A stretch of 64,000 nucleotides of DNA from Methylobacterium phyllostachyos (GCF_900103445.1 NZ_FNHS01000005.1:62001-126000), one strand, 5' to 3'. Positions 27,801 to 36,082 are shown, numbered from the stretch's first letter. The notes: generated by a model not told the origin, from the sequence alone. Program-made: numbers and translations.

Positions 27801-28241
27801 TCACAGGAGCCCGAGTCCGACCAGCTCCCGCCGCAGGGCTTCGGGCATCTCGGCGAGGTCGCCCGAGGCTTCCGCCCCGAGGTCTGCCGGCGCATCGCCG
27901 GCCGTCAGGTAGCGCCAGCCCTGGAACGGCCGGTACGGCCGCGGGGCCACCGGAACGAGGCGGGGATCGAAGACCAGCCGGCAGCGCGGGATGCCGTCCT
28001 CACCGGTGAGCGGCTCGATGGCGGTGATCGCCTGCCGGCACGCAAGGGTTCCACGGATCACCCAGTAGATCGAGCCCCGACCGGTGATCTCGCGGTGGCG
28101 CTTCGGCAGGGTCCGGGTGACGTGGAACGGCGCGGCGGACCGCCCGTCCCGCAGCGCCTCGGCAAGGGAGCGCGCCTGCCGGGCCTCAAGGTCGGCGATC
28201 GAGGCGGGGCCGACGCAGAGCTTGATCAGGTGCAGGGCCAC
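27801..28241 (-). CDS. DUF1489 family protein, 146 aa
   Basis: The opening MALHLIKLCVG and the later VTRTLPKRHREI, GSIYWVIRGTLACRQAI and PFQGWRYL segments are the landmarks of the DUF1489 family of alphaproteobacteria. The family has no known function; it is cytoplasmic, and no catalytic motif is evident. Length is normal. Confidence 0.88.
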   Translation of the reverse strand: MALHLIKLCVGPASIADLEARQARSLAEALRDGRSAAPFHVTRTLPKRHREITGRGSIYWVIRGTLACRQAITAIEPLTGEDGIPRCRLVFDPRLVPVAPRPYRPFQGWRYLTAGDAPADLGAEASGDLAEMPEALRRELVGLGLL

Positions 28242-28352
28242 GGGGCGCGGTCTCGAAGGTCTCGGCGGGGCGCCCGTGATAGAGCATGCGGCGCGAAAGG
28301 GGGATCCGGTTTCGCGGAGCCGTGATGCGCGGGGATGTCCGGGACTGACCGC

Positions 28353-29333
28353 TCAGGCGAACAGCGCCAGTCGCTGCTCCGGCGACAGCGCGTCGATGTC
28401 GGCGAAGCTCAGCACGGCCTCCGCGAGTTCCGGCGGAAGCGCGCCTGGTTCGGGCGCGGCCGCGGCGAACCCGGCTTGGTCGAGGTCTGGCGCTTCATGA
28501 GCCGGTTCCTCGGCTGCGGTACTCTCTTGAGCGACGCTTTCCGGGGGGGCCTCTTCGGTCTCGGGCTCGCCCGCGACCGGCAGGAACACGAGATCCTCGT
28601 GCAGCGGCAGGCTGCCGGGCCGGGCCACCAGGGCGGCGGCCGTGATGGCCGGGAGATCCGTGCCGATATAGCGGTCGATGTCGCTCTGGCAGAGATCGGA
28701 CGCGCCGATCTCCGCAGCCCCGGCTTCGCTCAGGGGCGGGACCGGCTCGGCCTCTTCGCCCCAGATCGCGATCATCGCCGACAGGCGGTCTTCCAGGTAG
28801 CGCAGGGTGTAGACGATCCGGGCGATGCGCTGGGCGGTCAGGTCCTGGAACGAGCAGGCCGTGTAGATGGCGGTGGCGTGGTGGTCGAGGGCGTCGCAGG
28901 CCGCCTCGTCGGCGCCCCGCTCGCGCAGCGTCCAGGCCGCCTCCTGGATCGCCTCGGCGGAGCCGAGGATGTCCGAGGTTGCCCGTTCGGTCTCGCGCAC
29001 GATGCCATCGAGGGCGAGCGACGCCTCGGTCAGGCGGGTCTGCTCGTGGTTCGCGGCGCTGATCGCGGCGATCTCGGCCTTGGTCCGGCTGATCGCGTCG
29101 GCCATGTCGACGAGGTTGCCGCGCAGGTGTCCGAACGCCTCGTGGCCGCGATCCGCCGCGACGGTCCGCTCCAGGCGAGCGATCGCCCCGAGCAGCATCT
29201 CGGTCTCGGCCCCCCGGTTGCGGCGGGCATGCTCGGCCAGGAACCAGCGCCCGCGCTCGGTAACCGAGATCGTCGCCTCGATGGCCTCGTAGGCGGCCGA
29301 CGCGTTCGGGCTCGGGGTTGCGGGACCGGACAT
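28353..29333 (-). CDS. CheZ-like protein phosphatase, 326 aa
   Basis: The long N-terminal helices and the motif CSFQDLTAQRI (Asp164, Gln168) match the catalytic segment of CheZ, which dephosphorylates CheY-P. The C-terminal half is acidic, Pro/Ala-rich and ends SFADIDALSPEQRLALFA, which may be a response-regulator-binding tail like that of CheZ. ATG 29333 (MSGPATPSPNA) is the likely start. No chemotaxis gene is nearby, so the target regulator is unknown. Confidence 0.78.
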   Translation of the reverse strand: MSGPATPSPNASAAYEAIEATISVTERGRWFLAEHARRNRGAETEMLLGAIARLERTVAADRGHEAFGHLRGNLVDMADAISRTKAEIAAISAANHEQTRLTEASLALDGIVRETERATSDILGSAEAIQEAAWTLRERGADEAACDALDHHATAIYTACSFQDLTAQRIARIVYTLRYLEDRLSAMIAIWGEEAEPVPPLSEAGAAEIGASDLCQSDIDRYIGTDLPAITAAALVARPGSLPLHEDLVFLPVAGEPETEEAPPESVAQESTAAEEPAHEAPDLDQAGFAAAAPEPGALPPELAEAVLSFADIDALSPEQRLALFA

Positions 29334-29420
29334 GGATTTCCCTGAACGCGGATGCTGTCGTCCCGATCGGCCGGCCGTCGGACGACGGCCATGCGGGAGC
29401 GCCAATTTGACAGGATCCGT

Positions 29421-29435
29421 TTAACGGGCGCTTAC
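29421..29435. promoter_or_regulatory. Near-consensus CtrA-like box
   Basis: TTAACGGGCGCTTAC fits TTAA-N7-TTAA with one mismatch. It lies about 90 bases upstream of the CheZ-like gene and 66 bases upstream of the native MFS start. A single site of this quality could be chance. Confidence 0.25.
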
Positions 29436-29500
29436 GGTTGCGCCCCGCCGCCGGGCACTCGCCCGAAACGCCTTCCCCGCCCCTTCCGCCGAGCCCCGCC

Positions 29501-29623
29501 TTGTCCCGCCCGTCCGGTCCGGCGCGCCTGTCGCTGCTCTACGCCGTCGTCTTCACCGAGATCGGCATCGCGATGCCGTTCATGCCAAAATCGATATACT
29601 GTATTCGTGAAAATTTTTCATAA
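29501..29623 (+). pseudogene. Severed native 5' end of the MFS transporter gene
   Basis: Starting at TTG 29501 the frame reads SRPSGPARLSLLYAVVFTE and then IGIAMPFMP, which is the transporter's N-terminus. It then runs into foreign sequence at about 29587, adding KSIYCIRENFS before a stop. The same protein stretch (LYAVVFTEVGISMPFMP) is present again at the start of the intact transporter at 33712, encoded with different codons. It is therefore the leftover of an insertion event. Translation could also begin at ATG 29438. Confidence 0.85.
29573..29586. repeat. Left copy of the insertion core repeat (att-like)
   Basis: ATGCCGTTCATGCC recurs as ATGCCATTCATGCC at 33784-33797, with one mismatch. 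Native transporter sequence lies to the left of this copy and to the right of the other, so the crossover happened within this shared core. Confidence 0.7.
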
Positions 29624-29664
29624 TATTATCAGGCATTTATGCTTTATACTTTAGAGCTGTTCTA

Positions 29665-29694
29665 TTTTCCCACACTGCTTCCCACACTACTACG
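29665..29694. repeat. Left 30-bp subterminal repeat
   Basis: The 30 bases hold two copies of TTCCCACAC 13 bases apart and match 33670-33699 at 27 of 30 positions in the same orientation. Paired short motifs near each end resemble arm-type recombinase sites. Confidence 0.7.
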
Positions 29695-30146
29695 ATTTGC
29701 CCATTGAATAAGCAAAAAAGTGCGCTTGGCGATGCCGTCCGTAGCGGCTTGGCGAAGAAGGCCCGAGCGATCCCAGGTGATGCTCAGATGGTAATAAATT
29801 GGCTCTTCCGATCAGAGCTGACGTTGCTGTCCTTCAGCCAATCTTCCTCGGAATTGCTTCCATGGCGCTCGCGGCATTGTGAATGGCTCTACCTATGGCT
29901 GGGCCCGCCTTGGAAAAGCATGGGCAGAATGCAAATGGTCTAGCGACGAGAATGCATGTCTGGAGATGGTCTAAGCATATGCAGGAATATTAGCCTGATC
30001 CCAGATGCTCAATTGAACCGAGGGGCTATGCAACCTCGTGAAGGAGAACCGCCAGGCCCACTATGGCTTGGGAGCCGAAGGGCTGCTCAGGGTGGAAAGC
30101 CGCCCGTCTGCTTCTGGGCGGCGATACATGGAAGCGGACATCACCG
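29695..30146. other. Region without a recognisable gene in the insertion
   Basis: This stretch is lower in GC than the flanks. Only short frames with no recognisable protein features are present, for example one of 79 codons from 29704. It may hold decayed sequence. Confidence 0.4.
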
Positions 30147-30593
30147 TCAGGTCGAAGGCAGGAGTTCAATACCGAAGCGCGTCGACAAGCTGCCGAGACG
30201 TGCTAGAGCCTCCGCATCAGGCACCTGAGCGGGCGCCGAGGTCGCAGCTGTCTGGCCTGCCTCTCGGACGAACTGCTCGAAGCCGGATGGCGTACAGAAC
30301 ACCAGGGCTTCGGCTATTTCTGGACCGGCGTTCCCCAGCCGATGGGCTTGGCCGCGCGGAAGGATCATGACCTCCCCCACGGACAACGAGCGGGTCCTGC
30401 CGCCGGTCTCGACCTCGACCTGTCCGGACACCACGTAGATGGTTTCCTCCTCGTGCAAATGCCGATGCGGCGGCGTCCACACGCCGGGCGGGTTGGTGAT
30501 GTGCAGCAGCGAGAACTGCTGGCCGGTCTCTTCGCCCGTCACCAAGATGTCGACGAGCGTTCCCGCAAAGGTCATGGTTTCGGTCCGGTGCAT
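30147..30593 (-). CDS. Cupin-domain protein, 148 aa
   Basis: A single cupin barrel is visible: motif 1 is TPPHRHLHEEETIYVVSG (metal-binding His, His and Glu) and motif 2 is LPRGQAHRLGNAG. Small cupins of this type are dioxygenases, isomerases or sugar-binding proteins, and the substrate cannot be told. ATG 30593 (MHRTETMTFAGT) has GGGAG 9 bases upstream; a longer start is not supported. It is divergent from a LysR regulator, which probably controls it. Confidence 0.8.
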   Translation of the reverse strand: MHRTETMTFAGTLVDILVTGEETGQQFSLLHITNPPGVWTPPHRHLHEEETIYVVSGQVEVETGGRTRSLSVGEVMILPRGQAHRLGNAGPEIAEALVFCTPSGFEQFVREAGQTAATSAPAQVPDAEALARLGSLSTRFGIELLPST

Positions 30594-30642
30594 CGGCGGG
30601 CTCCCTGTTTGTGGAATGCCCGACTTTAGGACCACCCTGGAC

Positions 30643-30678
30643 ATGAGACGAGCTCAAGCGTTCTCATACGCGCATGAG
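30643..30678. promoter_or_regulatory. Candidate LysR operator (three ATGAG pentamers)
   Basis: ATGAGA (30643-30648), its complement TCTCAT (30662-30667) and ATGAG (30674-30678) form an inverted repeat plus a third half-site in the 80-base gap between the cupin and LysR genes. The last one overlaps the lysR start codon, which would suit autoregulation. Confidence 0.45.
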
Positions 30679-31642
30679 TCCACGCCATGTGTCTGAGCGC
30701 GATCTCCGCCTCTTCCTCGTGCTCGACGCGCTGCTCGATCATCGAAGCGTAACGCAGGCGGCTAGCGCGCTCGGCCTCACGCAATCGGCAATCAGCCATT
30801 CGCTGCGGGCATTGCGGAGGCGGTTCGGCGATCCGCTGCTGGTTCGGGTCGGCAATACGCTCTGCCCAACACCCCGCGCGCTGGCCCTGCGCCCCGGGCT
30901 GTCGCTTGGGCTATCGGAACTCGAACGCGTGCTGGGCCAAGAACCAACGTTCGATCCGGCGCACTCGACCCGGTGCTTCAGCCTTGCAACACCGGACTAT
31001 CCCCAGTTCACAGTTCTGCCCGAGCTATTCGGCCGTATTAGGCGCGAAGCACCTGGGCTGGATTTCCAGGTGAGACCGATTGGCCAGGGACTCGCTGAAG
31101 ACCTTGCGAGCGGTAGCCTCGATCTGGTCCTAGCAGGAGCCGAAGTCGAGCAGCAGCTGGCGCTCGATCGCGCGTTGATGCGGGTGCGTGTCATCTCCGA
31201 GCCGTTCCGCTGTGTGGTGAGGCGCGGACATCCAGCTTTGGCGGCTCCGCTCGACCTTGACGCCTACACCACCCTGCCGCACCTGCTCGTCAGCACCGGA
31301 GGCGACCGCACGGGTATCGTCGATATAGCTCTGGCAGCTGTCGGACAGCGCCGACGCGTAGCCATGACGGTCCCAAGCTTCCCGGCAGCGATCTGGATGG
31401 TGGCAGCTTCCGACCTCATCGCGACGCTGCCGAAGGCGATTACCGATCGCGCGTCGCGGCACGATGTTGAAGTCAGAGAGCCACCGATCCTGTTGCCACC
31501 GAGTGACGCCTATCTCTGGTGGCATCCGCGCTTCCAGCACGATCCTGGACACAGCTGGTGGCGTCAAACTCTGTCGAACGCCTTGGGGGGTTCAACCCTT
31601 CAGGAGCCGACCTGCCAGACGAACCACCTCGATGAAGCCTAA
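30674..31642 (+). CDS. LysR-family transcriptional regulator, 322 aa
   Basis: The N-terminal winged HTH is clear (RDLRLFLVLDALLDHRSVTQ, AASALGLTQSAISHSLRALR). A periplasmic-binding-protein-like effector domain follows from about residue 95. It resembles the NodD/LinR-like branch in its spacing. Divergent orientation from the cupin gene suggests that it regulates that gene in response to a small molecule. Both lie inside the insertion and have slightly lower GC than the chromosome. Confidence 0.88.
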   Translation: MSPRHVSERDLRLFLVLDALLDHRSVTQAASALGLTQSAISHSLRALRRRFGDPLLVRVGNTLCPTPRALALRPGLSLGLSELERVLGQEPTFDPAHSTRCFSLATPDYPQFTVLPELFGRIRREAPGLDFQVRPIGQGLAEDLASGSLDLVLAGAEVEQQLALDRALMRVRVISEPFRCVVRRGHPALAAPLDLDAYTTLPHLLVSTGGDRTGIVDIALAAVGQRRRVAMTVPSFPAAIWMVAASDLIATLPKAITDRASRHDVEVREPPILLPPSDAYLWWHPRFQHDPGHSWWRQTLSNALGGSTLQEPTCQTNHLDEA

Positions 31643-31656
31643 TCGGCACGTGCCGA
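31643..31656 (+). terminator. Palindrome immediately after lysR
   Basis: TCGGCACGTGCCGA directly follows the LysR stop codon. It could fold as a short stem; no T-run follows. The remaining 240 bases up to the next gene show no other feature. Confidence 0.35.
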
Positions 31657-31897
31657 CCCCCAGTTCAAGTAGTCACTGTGCGCCCTCAGCTGAAGTTGCC
31701 GGAGGGCTGACGAACGGCTGCTTTGGAGAAGCGCCGATGGCGGTCCGGGCGGCTAGATTGGGTCGAAAGCAGCCTCCAACGGAGTGGTTCAGCGAGCGGC
31801 CTGCAGCTCTGGCCGGCGAGACGATCGACGCCGAGACCGTGGAGTGATCCTGCTGGCGATTGCACCCCGGTGCAAAACAGCCTTGGATGGCGGCGCT

Positions 31898-33295
31898 CTA
31901 TGACGCGTCCTCGGGCGCCTTCACTTTCCTCCAGGCGGCATGACCGCCACCGCGGCCCGGCACGCGCTCGATCACGCCTTCGTCCTGCAGCTTGAGGAAC
32001 TCCTTCTTGACCGCGTTCTCCGACTTGATCCCGGTCAAACCCCGCGCCTGCTTGTTCGTGATCTCGGGCTCGGTATCAAGGAAGTTCATGATGGCCTCTG
32101 TCGGCAGGGCCAACGGAGCGTGCCGGATCACGACCTTAATGTAGTTGCCCTCCTCCGTGATGGTCGGGGGCTTCAGCTTCCACTCCTTCATTTTCTGGAA
32201 CGCCGTGTTCAGGCCCTCGCCCATGTCCTTGTTGGGCGCGTCGCGGTAGCGGTTGAGGCACCGGACCAGCTTCGAATTCCGGTTGAAGCGGGCGTCCAAG
32301 ATATTCTCAACCCGGACATACCCCGGCAGCTTACCGGGGCTGAAGATCTCGATGCGGTCGTTGAAGATCGTCACATGCACATCGTCTGAGATCGAGTAGT
32401 CCCGGTGGATGATGGCGTTGACGAAGACCTCCCATATCGCCTCCGGCGGGTAGCCCTTCTTCTCCGAGCCCTCGGTGCCCCACATCGAGATGCTGGACAG
32501 GATGGCGATGATCTTCTCCACCGACGCATGGATGAGGCGGTAGGCCGGACCCTCGATGTAGTAGCTCTCCTTAAGGTGTTCGCGCTCCGGATCGTCCTCG
32601 CGGGTCTCATAGCGCGAGATCCGGACGCCGCACTTCCGGGGCATCATCGCGGACGGATTGTCACCAAAGAGCAGGATGCCGGCGACCAGGGGCGTCCAAT
32701 CCCGGATGTCCATCAGGTGCTGATTGACGGCGTAGTCCAGCGGATCGGTCGAGGGAGAGTAGTCGGCCAGGAACGACGCCAGCTCACGCGCATCCGCGAT
32801 CTGCTCCGGCGGGAGATCCGGCAGCTTCATGTTCTCGTAGGAGCGGGCGCCCTTGGCGAAGCCCAGCTCGGTGATCTGCTCGGCCGTCAACGGCAGGGAC
32901 TGCGCCCCGGACCGCTGGTAGACCTTGCCGTCCGACGTCTTGTTCACGTCGGCGCCGCGCTCCACGAAGATGTGGAGGGCGATGGTCCCGTTGGTCTCGT
33001 GCTTCAGGAACTCGTACCGCACATCGACTGACGGGTTGAGCGTGTGCAGTGCTTGCAGGAGGCCGTTGTAATCCTCGGCGGTCGCGTGGCCGTTCCACCG
33101 CTTGGCCGGATCCGGCTCATCCTTGTCGTCAGCGATCCCAACGACGACCTCGCCGCCATCGGCGTTCGCGAGGGCCACAACGATCTTCTGCAACTTCTGA
33201 CCCGAGAACGCCGCCGCCTTGCGGTCGAAAAAGTGGTCCTCGGCGCGCTTGCACAGCACCAGCGCGTCGGCTTCGGAGATCTGACGTTCCTTCAC
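31898..33295 (-). CDS. AlbA_2 (Schlafen-type) ATP-binding protein, RecG-like COG2865 (465 aa)
   Basis: An AlbA_2 domain occupies about residues 10-130 (FDRKAAAFSGQKLQKIVVAL, NADGGEVVVGIADD). A central GHKL-type ATPase-like domain follows (EVFVNAIIHRDYS, VTIFNDRIEIFSPGKLPGYV, MGEGLNTAFQKMKEW). A C-terminal winged-helix ends the protein (ITNKQARGLTGIKSENAVKK). Such proteins are often lone cargo of small islands and have been linked to regulation or defence; the function is unproven. GTG 33295 (VKERQISEADAL) is preferred over an upstream TTG because the domain begins there and GAGAGG precedes it. Confidence 0.82.
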   Translation of the reverse strand: MKERQISEADALVLCKRAEDHFFDRKAAAFSGQKLQKIVVALANADGGEVVVGIADDKDEPDPAKRWNGHATAEDYNGLLQALHTLNPSVDVRYEFLKHETNGTIALHIFVERGADVNKTSDGKVYQRSGAQSLPLTAEQITELGFAKGARSYENMKLPDLPPEQIADARELASFLADYSPSTDPLDYAVNQHLMDIRDWTPLVAGILLFGDNPSAMMPRKCGVRISRYETREDDPEREHLKESYYIEGPAYRLIHASVEKIIAILSSISMWGTEGSEKKGYPPEAIWEVFVNAIIHRDYSISDDVHVTIFNDRIEIFSPGKLPGYVRVENILDARFNRNSKLVRCLNRYRDAPNKDMGEGLNTAFQKMKEWKLKPPTITEEGNYIKVVIRHAPLALPTEAIMNFLDTEPEITNKQARGLTGIKSENAVKKEFLKLQDEGVIERVPGRGGGHAAWRKVKAPEDAS

Positions 33296-33711
33296 AGGGC
33301 CCTCTCGCGATCGCGCCTTGTAACCGGAACCAAAACGGCTTTTGGATCCGATCCCACCCAAATGTCATGCCACTTCAGTGGAGATAGGGCTGGTCAGTAT
33401 GCGAGTGGGCGGCGAGGCCGCATGGGTCCTGATGGAGGCCACGGCCGCAAGGCCGTGGCGCAACTGGGATGGTCCGAGACCTAGTGGTCAAACTCCGGCG
33501 GTTGTAACCTGTGGTGAGCGACGGCTTCCGATCCGTTGCACAAGATCGAAAGTTCCGGCTACAGGCACTTGATCGAGACAGCGCCAGATGACCGGGTGGG
33601 GTGCAAGCAGTCCTCATCGCGCTGCAAAACGCTTAATTTTCTCGACGCAGGCGGGAGAGCTACGCTGAGTTTTCCCACACCACTTCCCACACCACTACGT
33701 CGGAACAGGTA
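33296..33711. other. Right end of the insertion, no gene seen
   Basis: No coding region is convincing here. There is a perfect hairpin GCCACGGCC-GCAA-GGCCGTGGC at 33438-33459, and the right copy of the 30-bp subterminal repeat at 33670-33699. The promoter now driving the transporter must lie in this element-borne DNA. Confidence 0.5.
33670..33699. repeat. Right 30-bp subterminal repeat
   Basis: It matches 29665-29694 at 27 of 30 bases in the same orientation and again holds two TTCCCACAC motifs. It ends 84 bases before the right core repeat and 12 bases before the rebuilt transporter start. Confidence 0.7.
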
Positions 33712-34878
33712 GTGAACAAACGCGTGAAAACGTGGTCGCTCATTGCCCTTTACGCTGTGGTTTTCACGGAAGTCGGGATCAGTATGCCATTCATGCCGCT
33801 CTGGCTCGACGCCCTCGGGCTCGATGCCGCGGTGATCGGCGTGCTGCTCGCGCTGCCGATCGCCACCCGGATCGTGGCGACCGCGCCGCTGATGAGCCTG
33901 CTCGACCAGGGCCTCGGCCCGCGCCGGATGATCCTCGCCGGCAGCCTCGCGCTCAGCCTCACCTACGCGCTGATGCCCGGAGCCGCGGGGATCGGCTGGC
34001 CCCTGCTCGCGCTGTTCATCGTGCTCAATGCGGTCGCCGGCGCGCCGCTGGTGCCCTGCATCGACTATCTAACCCTCGCGGCCGTGCGGCAGGACAGCCG
34101 CCTCGCCTATTCCCGGATCCGAATGGCCGGCTCCATCGCGTTCCTGTTGGCGAACCTCGCGGGCGGGTTCCTGCTCTCGGCGCTCGGGGGCCAGGTGGCG
34201 GTGCCGCTGCTGCTCACCGGCCTCGCCCTCGGGGCGGCCGTGGTGGCGTGGCGCAGCCGCTCGGTGACGGGCCTGCCGCGGGTCGAGACCGGGGCCGGCC
34301 GGCCGAAGCTGCCGCTGAAACTCTGGCTCTGTATCGGTGCGGCCGCGGCGATCCAGGCGAGCCACGGGGCGATCTACGGCTTCGGCAGCATCTACTGGAC
34401 GAGCGCCGGCATCCCGGCGGCCTGGGTTGGGTCGCTCTGGGCGGTCGGGGTGCTCTCCGAGATCGGGCTGTTCGCCGTCATGCCCACCCTTCCGGCCGCC
34501 TGGCGCAGCCCGGTGCGGCTCCTGAGCCTCGGCGCCGCCGCCGCGATCCTGCGGGCGGTCGGCATGTTCCTGGTCGGCGACCGCCTCGCCGCCCTGGTGC
34601 CGCTGCAGGCTCTGCATGGGCTGACCTTCGGGGCGACGCAGCTCGGCGCCATGGCGGCGGTCTCGGCTTATGCGCCGGACGGCGCGCGGGGCCGGGCGCA
34701 GGGTATGCTCAGCGCGGTCAATGCCAGCATCGCCGTCGTCGCCACCCTGGTGAGCGGCCTCGCCTACCGGGCGGGCGGCCCCCTCGCCTTCCTGCTGATG
34801 GCGCCGCTCGCGATCGCCGGACTCGGGCTCGCCCTCGCTTCCCGCGAGGTAAAAACGGAGACGGATCGTCAACCGTAA
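33712..34878 (+). CDS. MFS transporter, rebuilt by the insertion (388 aa)
   Basis: Twelve membrane segments and the N-terminal YAVVFTEVGISMPFMPLWLD place it in the MFS_1-like group related to HcaT/YcaD-type permeases; the substrate is unknown. The first 28 or so codons (GTG 33712 to about 33797) come from the inserted element and use different synonymous codons from the native copy at 29501. From CTCTGGCTCGACGCC onward the gene is native, with high third-position GC. A second GTG at 33724 is an alternative start. The reading frame is intact across the junction, so the gene is probably functional. Confidence 0.88.
   Translation: MNKRVKTWSLIALYAVVFTEVGISMPFMPLWLDALGLDAAVIGVLLALPIATRIVATAPLMSLLDQGLGPRRMILAGSLALSLTYALMPGAAGIGWPLLALFIVLNAVAGAPLVPCIDYLTLAAVRQDSRLAYSRIRMAGSIAFLLANLAGGFLLSALGGQVAVPLLLTGLALGAAVVAWRSRSVTGLPRVETGAGRPKLPLKLWLCIGAAAAIQASHGAIYGFGSIYWTSAGIPAAWVGSLWAVGVLSEIGLFAVMPTLPAAWRSPVRLLSLGAAAAILRAVGMFLVGDRLAALVPLQALHGLTFGATQLGAMAAVSAYAPDGARGRAQGMLSAVNASIAVVATLVSGLAYRAGGPLAFLLMAPLAIAGLGLALASREVKTETDRQP
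33784..33797. repeat. Right copy of the insertion core repeat (att-like)
   Basis: ATGCCATTCATGCC within the transporter gene, encoding MPFMP, pairs with ATGCCGTTCATGCC at 29573-29586. It marks the right boundary of the inserted DNA. Confidence 0.7.
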
Positions 34879-34929
34879 TATCGACATAACCGCCCGGCAG
34901 GGTGGTGCCTCGATTGAGGAGAGAGGGTC

Positions 34930-36072
34930 TTGCTGAGCCAGGACACTGTTCCCGCCGGCGCATCGGTGCGGGACCGGCCGGGAGACGGCCGGCTGCAGCT
35001 CGATGGCCGCTGGACCGCCGACCAGGCGCCCGCCGTCGAGGCCGCGGCCGCGCGCATCGCGGCGGCCGGCCGGGCGGGGCCCGTGGCCCTCGACCTGTCG
35101 GGGATCGAGCGCCTCGACACGCTCGGCGCCTGGGTGCTGGAGCGTACCCGCGCGGAGATCGAGCAGGCCGGCGGCGCCCTCGCCTATCACGCGGTCCGGC
35201 CGGAGCACCGCACCCTCCTCGGCGAGGTCCGCCTGCGCGAGCCCGAGGCACCGCCGCCGCGGCGGCACGGCGTGATCGTCGGCGCCCTCGACGCCACCGG
35301 CCGCCAGACCGTGCGCGGGGGCCACGAATTCGTCACCGCCCTCGCCTTCCTGGGCGAGCTGATCGCCGCCTGCGGGCGCGTCGCCGTGCGGCCAGGGACG
35401 TTCCGGGGCAACGCCCTCGTCAACCAGATCCAGCAGGTGGCGCTGAACGGCACGCCGATCATCGTGCTGATCTCGTTCCTCGTGGGCGGCATCGTCGCCC
35501 AGCAGGGCATCTTCCAGCTCCAGCGCTTCGGCGCGCAGACCTTCGTGGTCAACCTGATCGGTCTGCTGATCCTGCGCGAGATGGGCGTGCTGCTGACCTC
35601 GATCATGGTGGCGGGCCGCTCCGGCTCGGCGATCACCGCCGAGATCGGCTCCATGCGCATGCGCGAGGAGGTGGATGCGCTCCGGGTGATGGGCCTCGAT
35701 CCGGTCGAGATCCTGATCGTGCCCCGGGTGCTCGCCCTGATGATCGGCCTGCCGATGCTGACCCTGATCGGCGACCTCGCGGCGCTCGCGGGCGGCGGCC
35801 TCACCGCCATGCTCTACGGCGGGCTGACCCTCGACCAGTTCCTGGTCCGGCTCCAGGCGGCGGTGGGCGTCCACCACGTGATGGTCGGTCTCATCAAGGC
35901 GCCGTTCATGGCGCTGACCATCGGGGTGATCGCCACGATCGAGGGGTTTGCCGTGGAGGGCTCGGCGGAATCCCTTGGCCGCCACGTCACCGCCTCGGTC
36001 GTGAAATCCATCTTCATGGTCATCGTCCTCGACGGCCTGTTTGCGGTGTTCTTCGCCGCGATCGATTTCTGA
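34930..36072 (+). CDS. mlaE: MlaE-type ABC permease with N-terminal STAS domain (380 aa)
   Basis: A STAS-like domain (about residues 20-110, VALDLSGIERLDTLGAWVLE) is fused to an MlaE permease with about five membrane segments. Typical stretches are QIQQVALNGTPIIVLISFLV, LREMGVLLTSIMVAGRSGSA and EVDALRVMGLDPVEIL. This fusion is common in alphaproteobacteria. It starts at TTG 34930 behind GGAGAGAGGG. It forms the inner-membrane channel of a lipid transport system with the ATPase, MlaD and lipoprotein genes downstream. Confidence 0.93.
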   Translation: MLSQDTVPAGASVRDRPGDGRLQLDGRWTADQAPAVEAAAARIAAAGRAGPVALDLSGIERLDTLGAWVLERTRAEIEQAGGALAYHAVRPEHRTLLGEVRLREPEAPPPRRHGVIVGALDATGRQTVRGGHEFVTALAFLGELIAACGRVAVRPGTFRGNALVNQIQQVALNGTPIIVLISFLVGGIVAQQGIFQLQRFGAQTFVVNLIGLLILREMGVLLTSIMVAGRSGSAITAEIGSMRMREEVDALRVMGLDPVEILIVPRVLALMIGLPMLTLIGDLAALAGGGLTAMLYGGLTLDQFLVRLQAAVGVHHVMVGLIKAPFMALTIGVIATIEGFAVEGSAESLGRHVTASVVKSIFMVIVLDGLFAVFFAAIDF

Positions 36073-36082
36073 GACCGCCCCG

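Larger units (their letters stand above)
29587..33797. mobile_element. 4.2-kb integrative element inside the MFS transporter gene
   Basis: The segment interrupts the transporter gene after codon 29 and is bounded by 14-bp core repeats. Its base and codon use differ from the flanks (AT-rich ends, codons such as AAA, ATT, CTT). It carries a divergent cupin/LysR pair and an AlbA_2 ATPase, and its right end supplies a new start and 5' coding end for the transporter. Near-identical 30-bp repeats lie about 80 bases inside each end. No recombinase gene was found inside, so it is either a relic or was moved by an enzyme encoded elsewhere. Confidence 0.8.

Noticed and set aside
29704..29943. A 79-codon frame near the left end of the insertion
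   Set aside because: No ribosome site or family resemblance, and the composition looks random; left as unassigned sequence.
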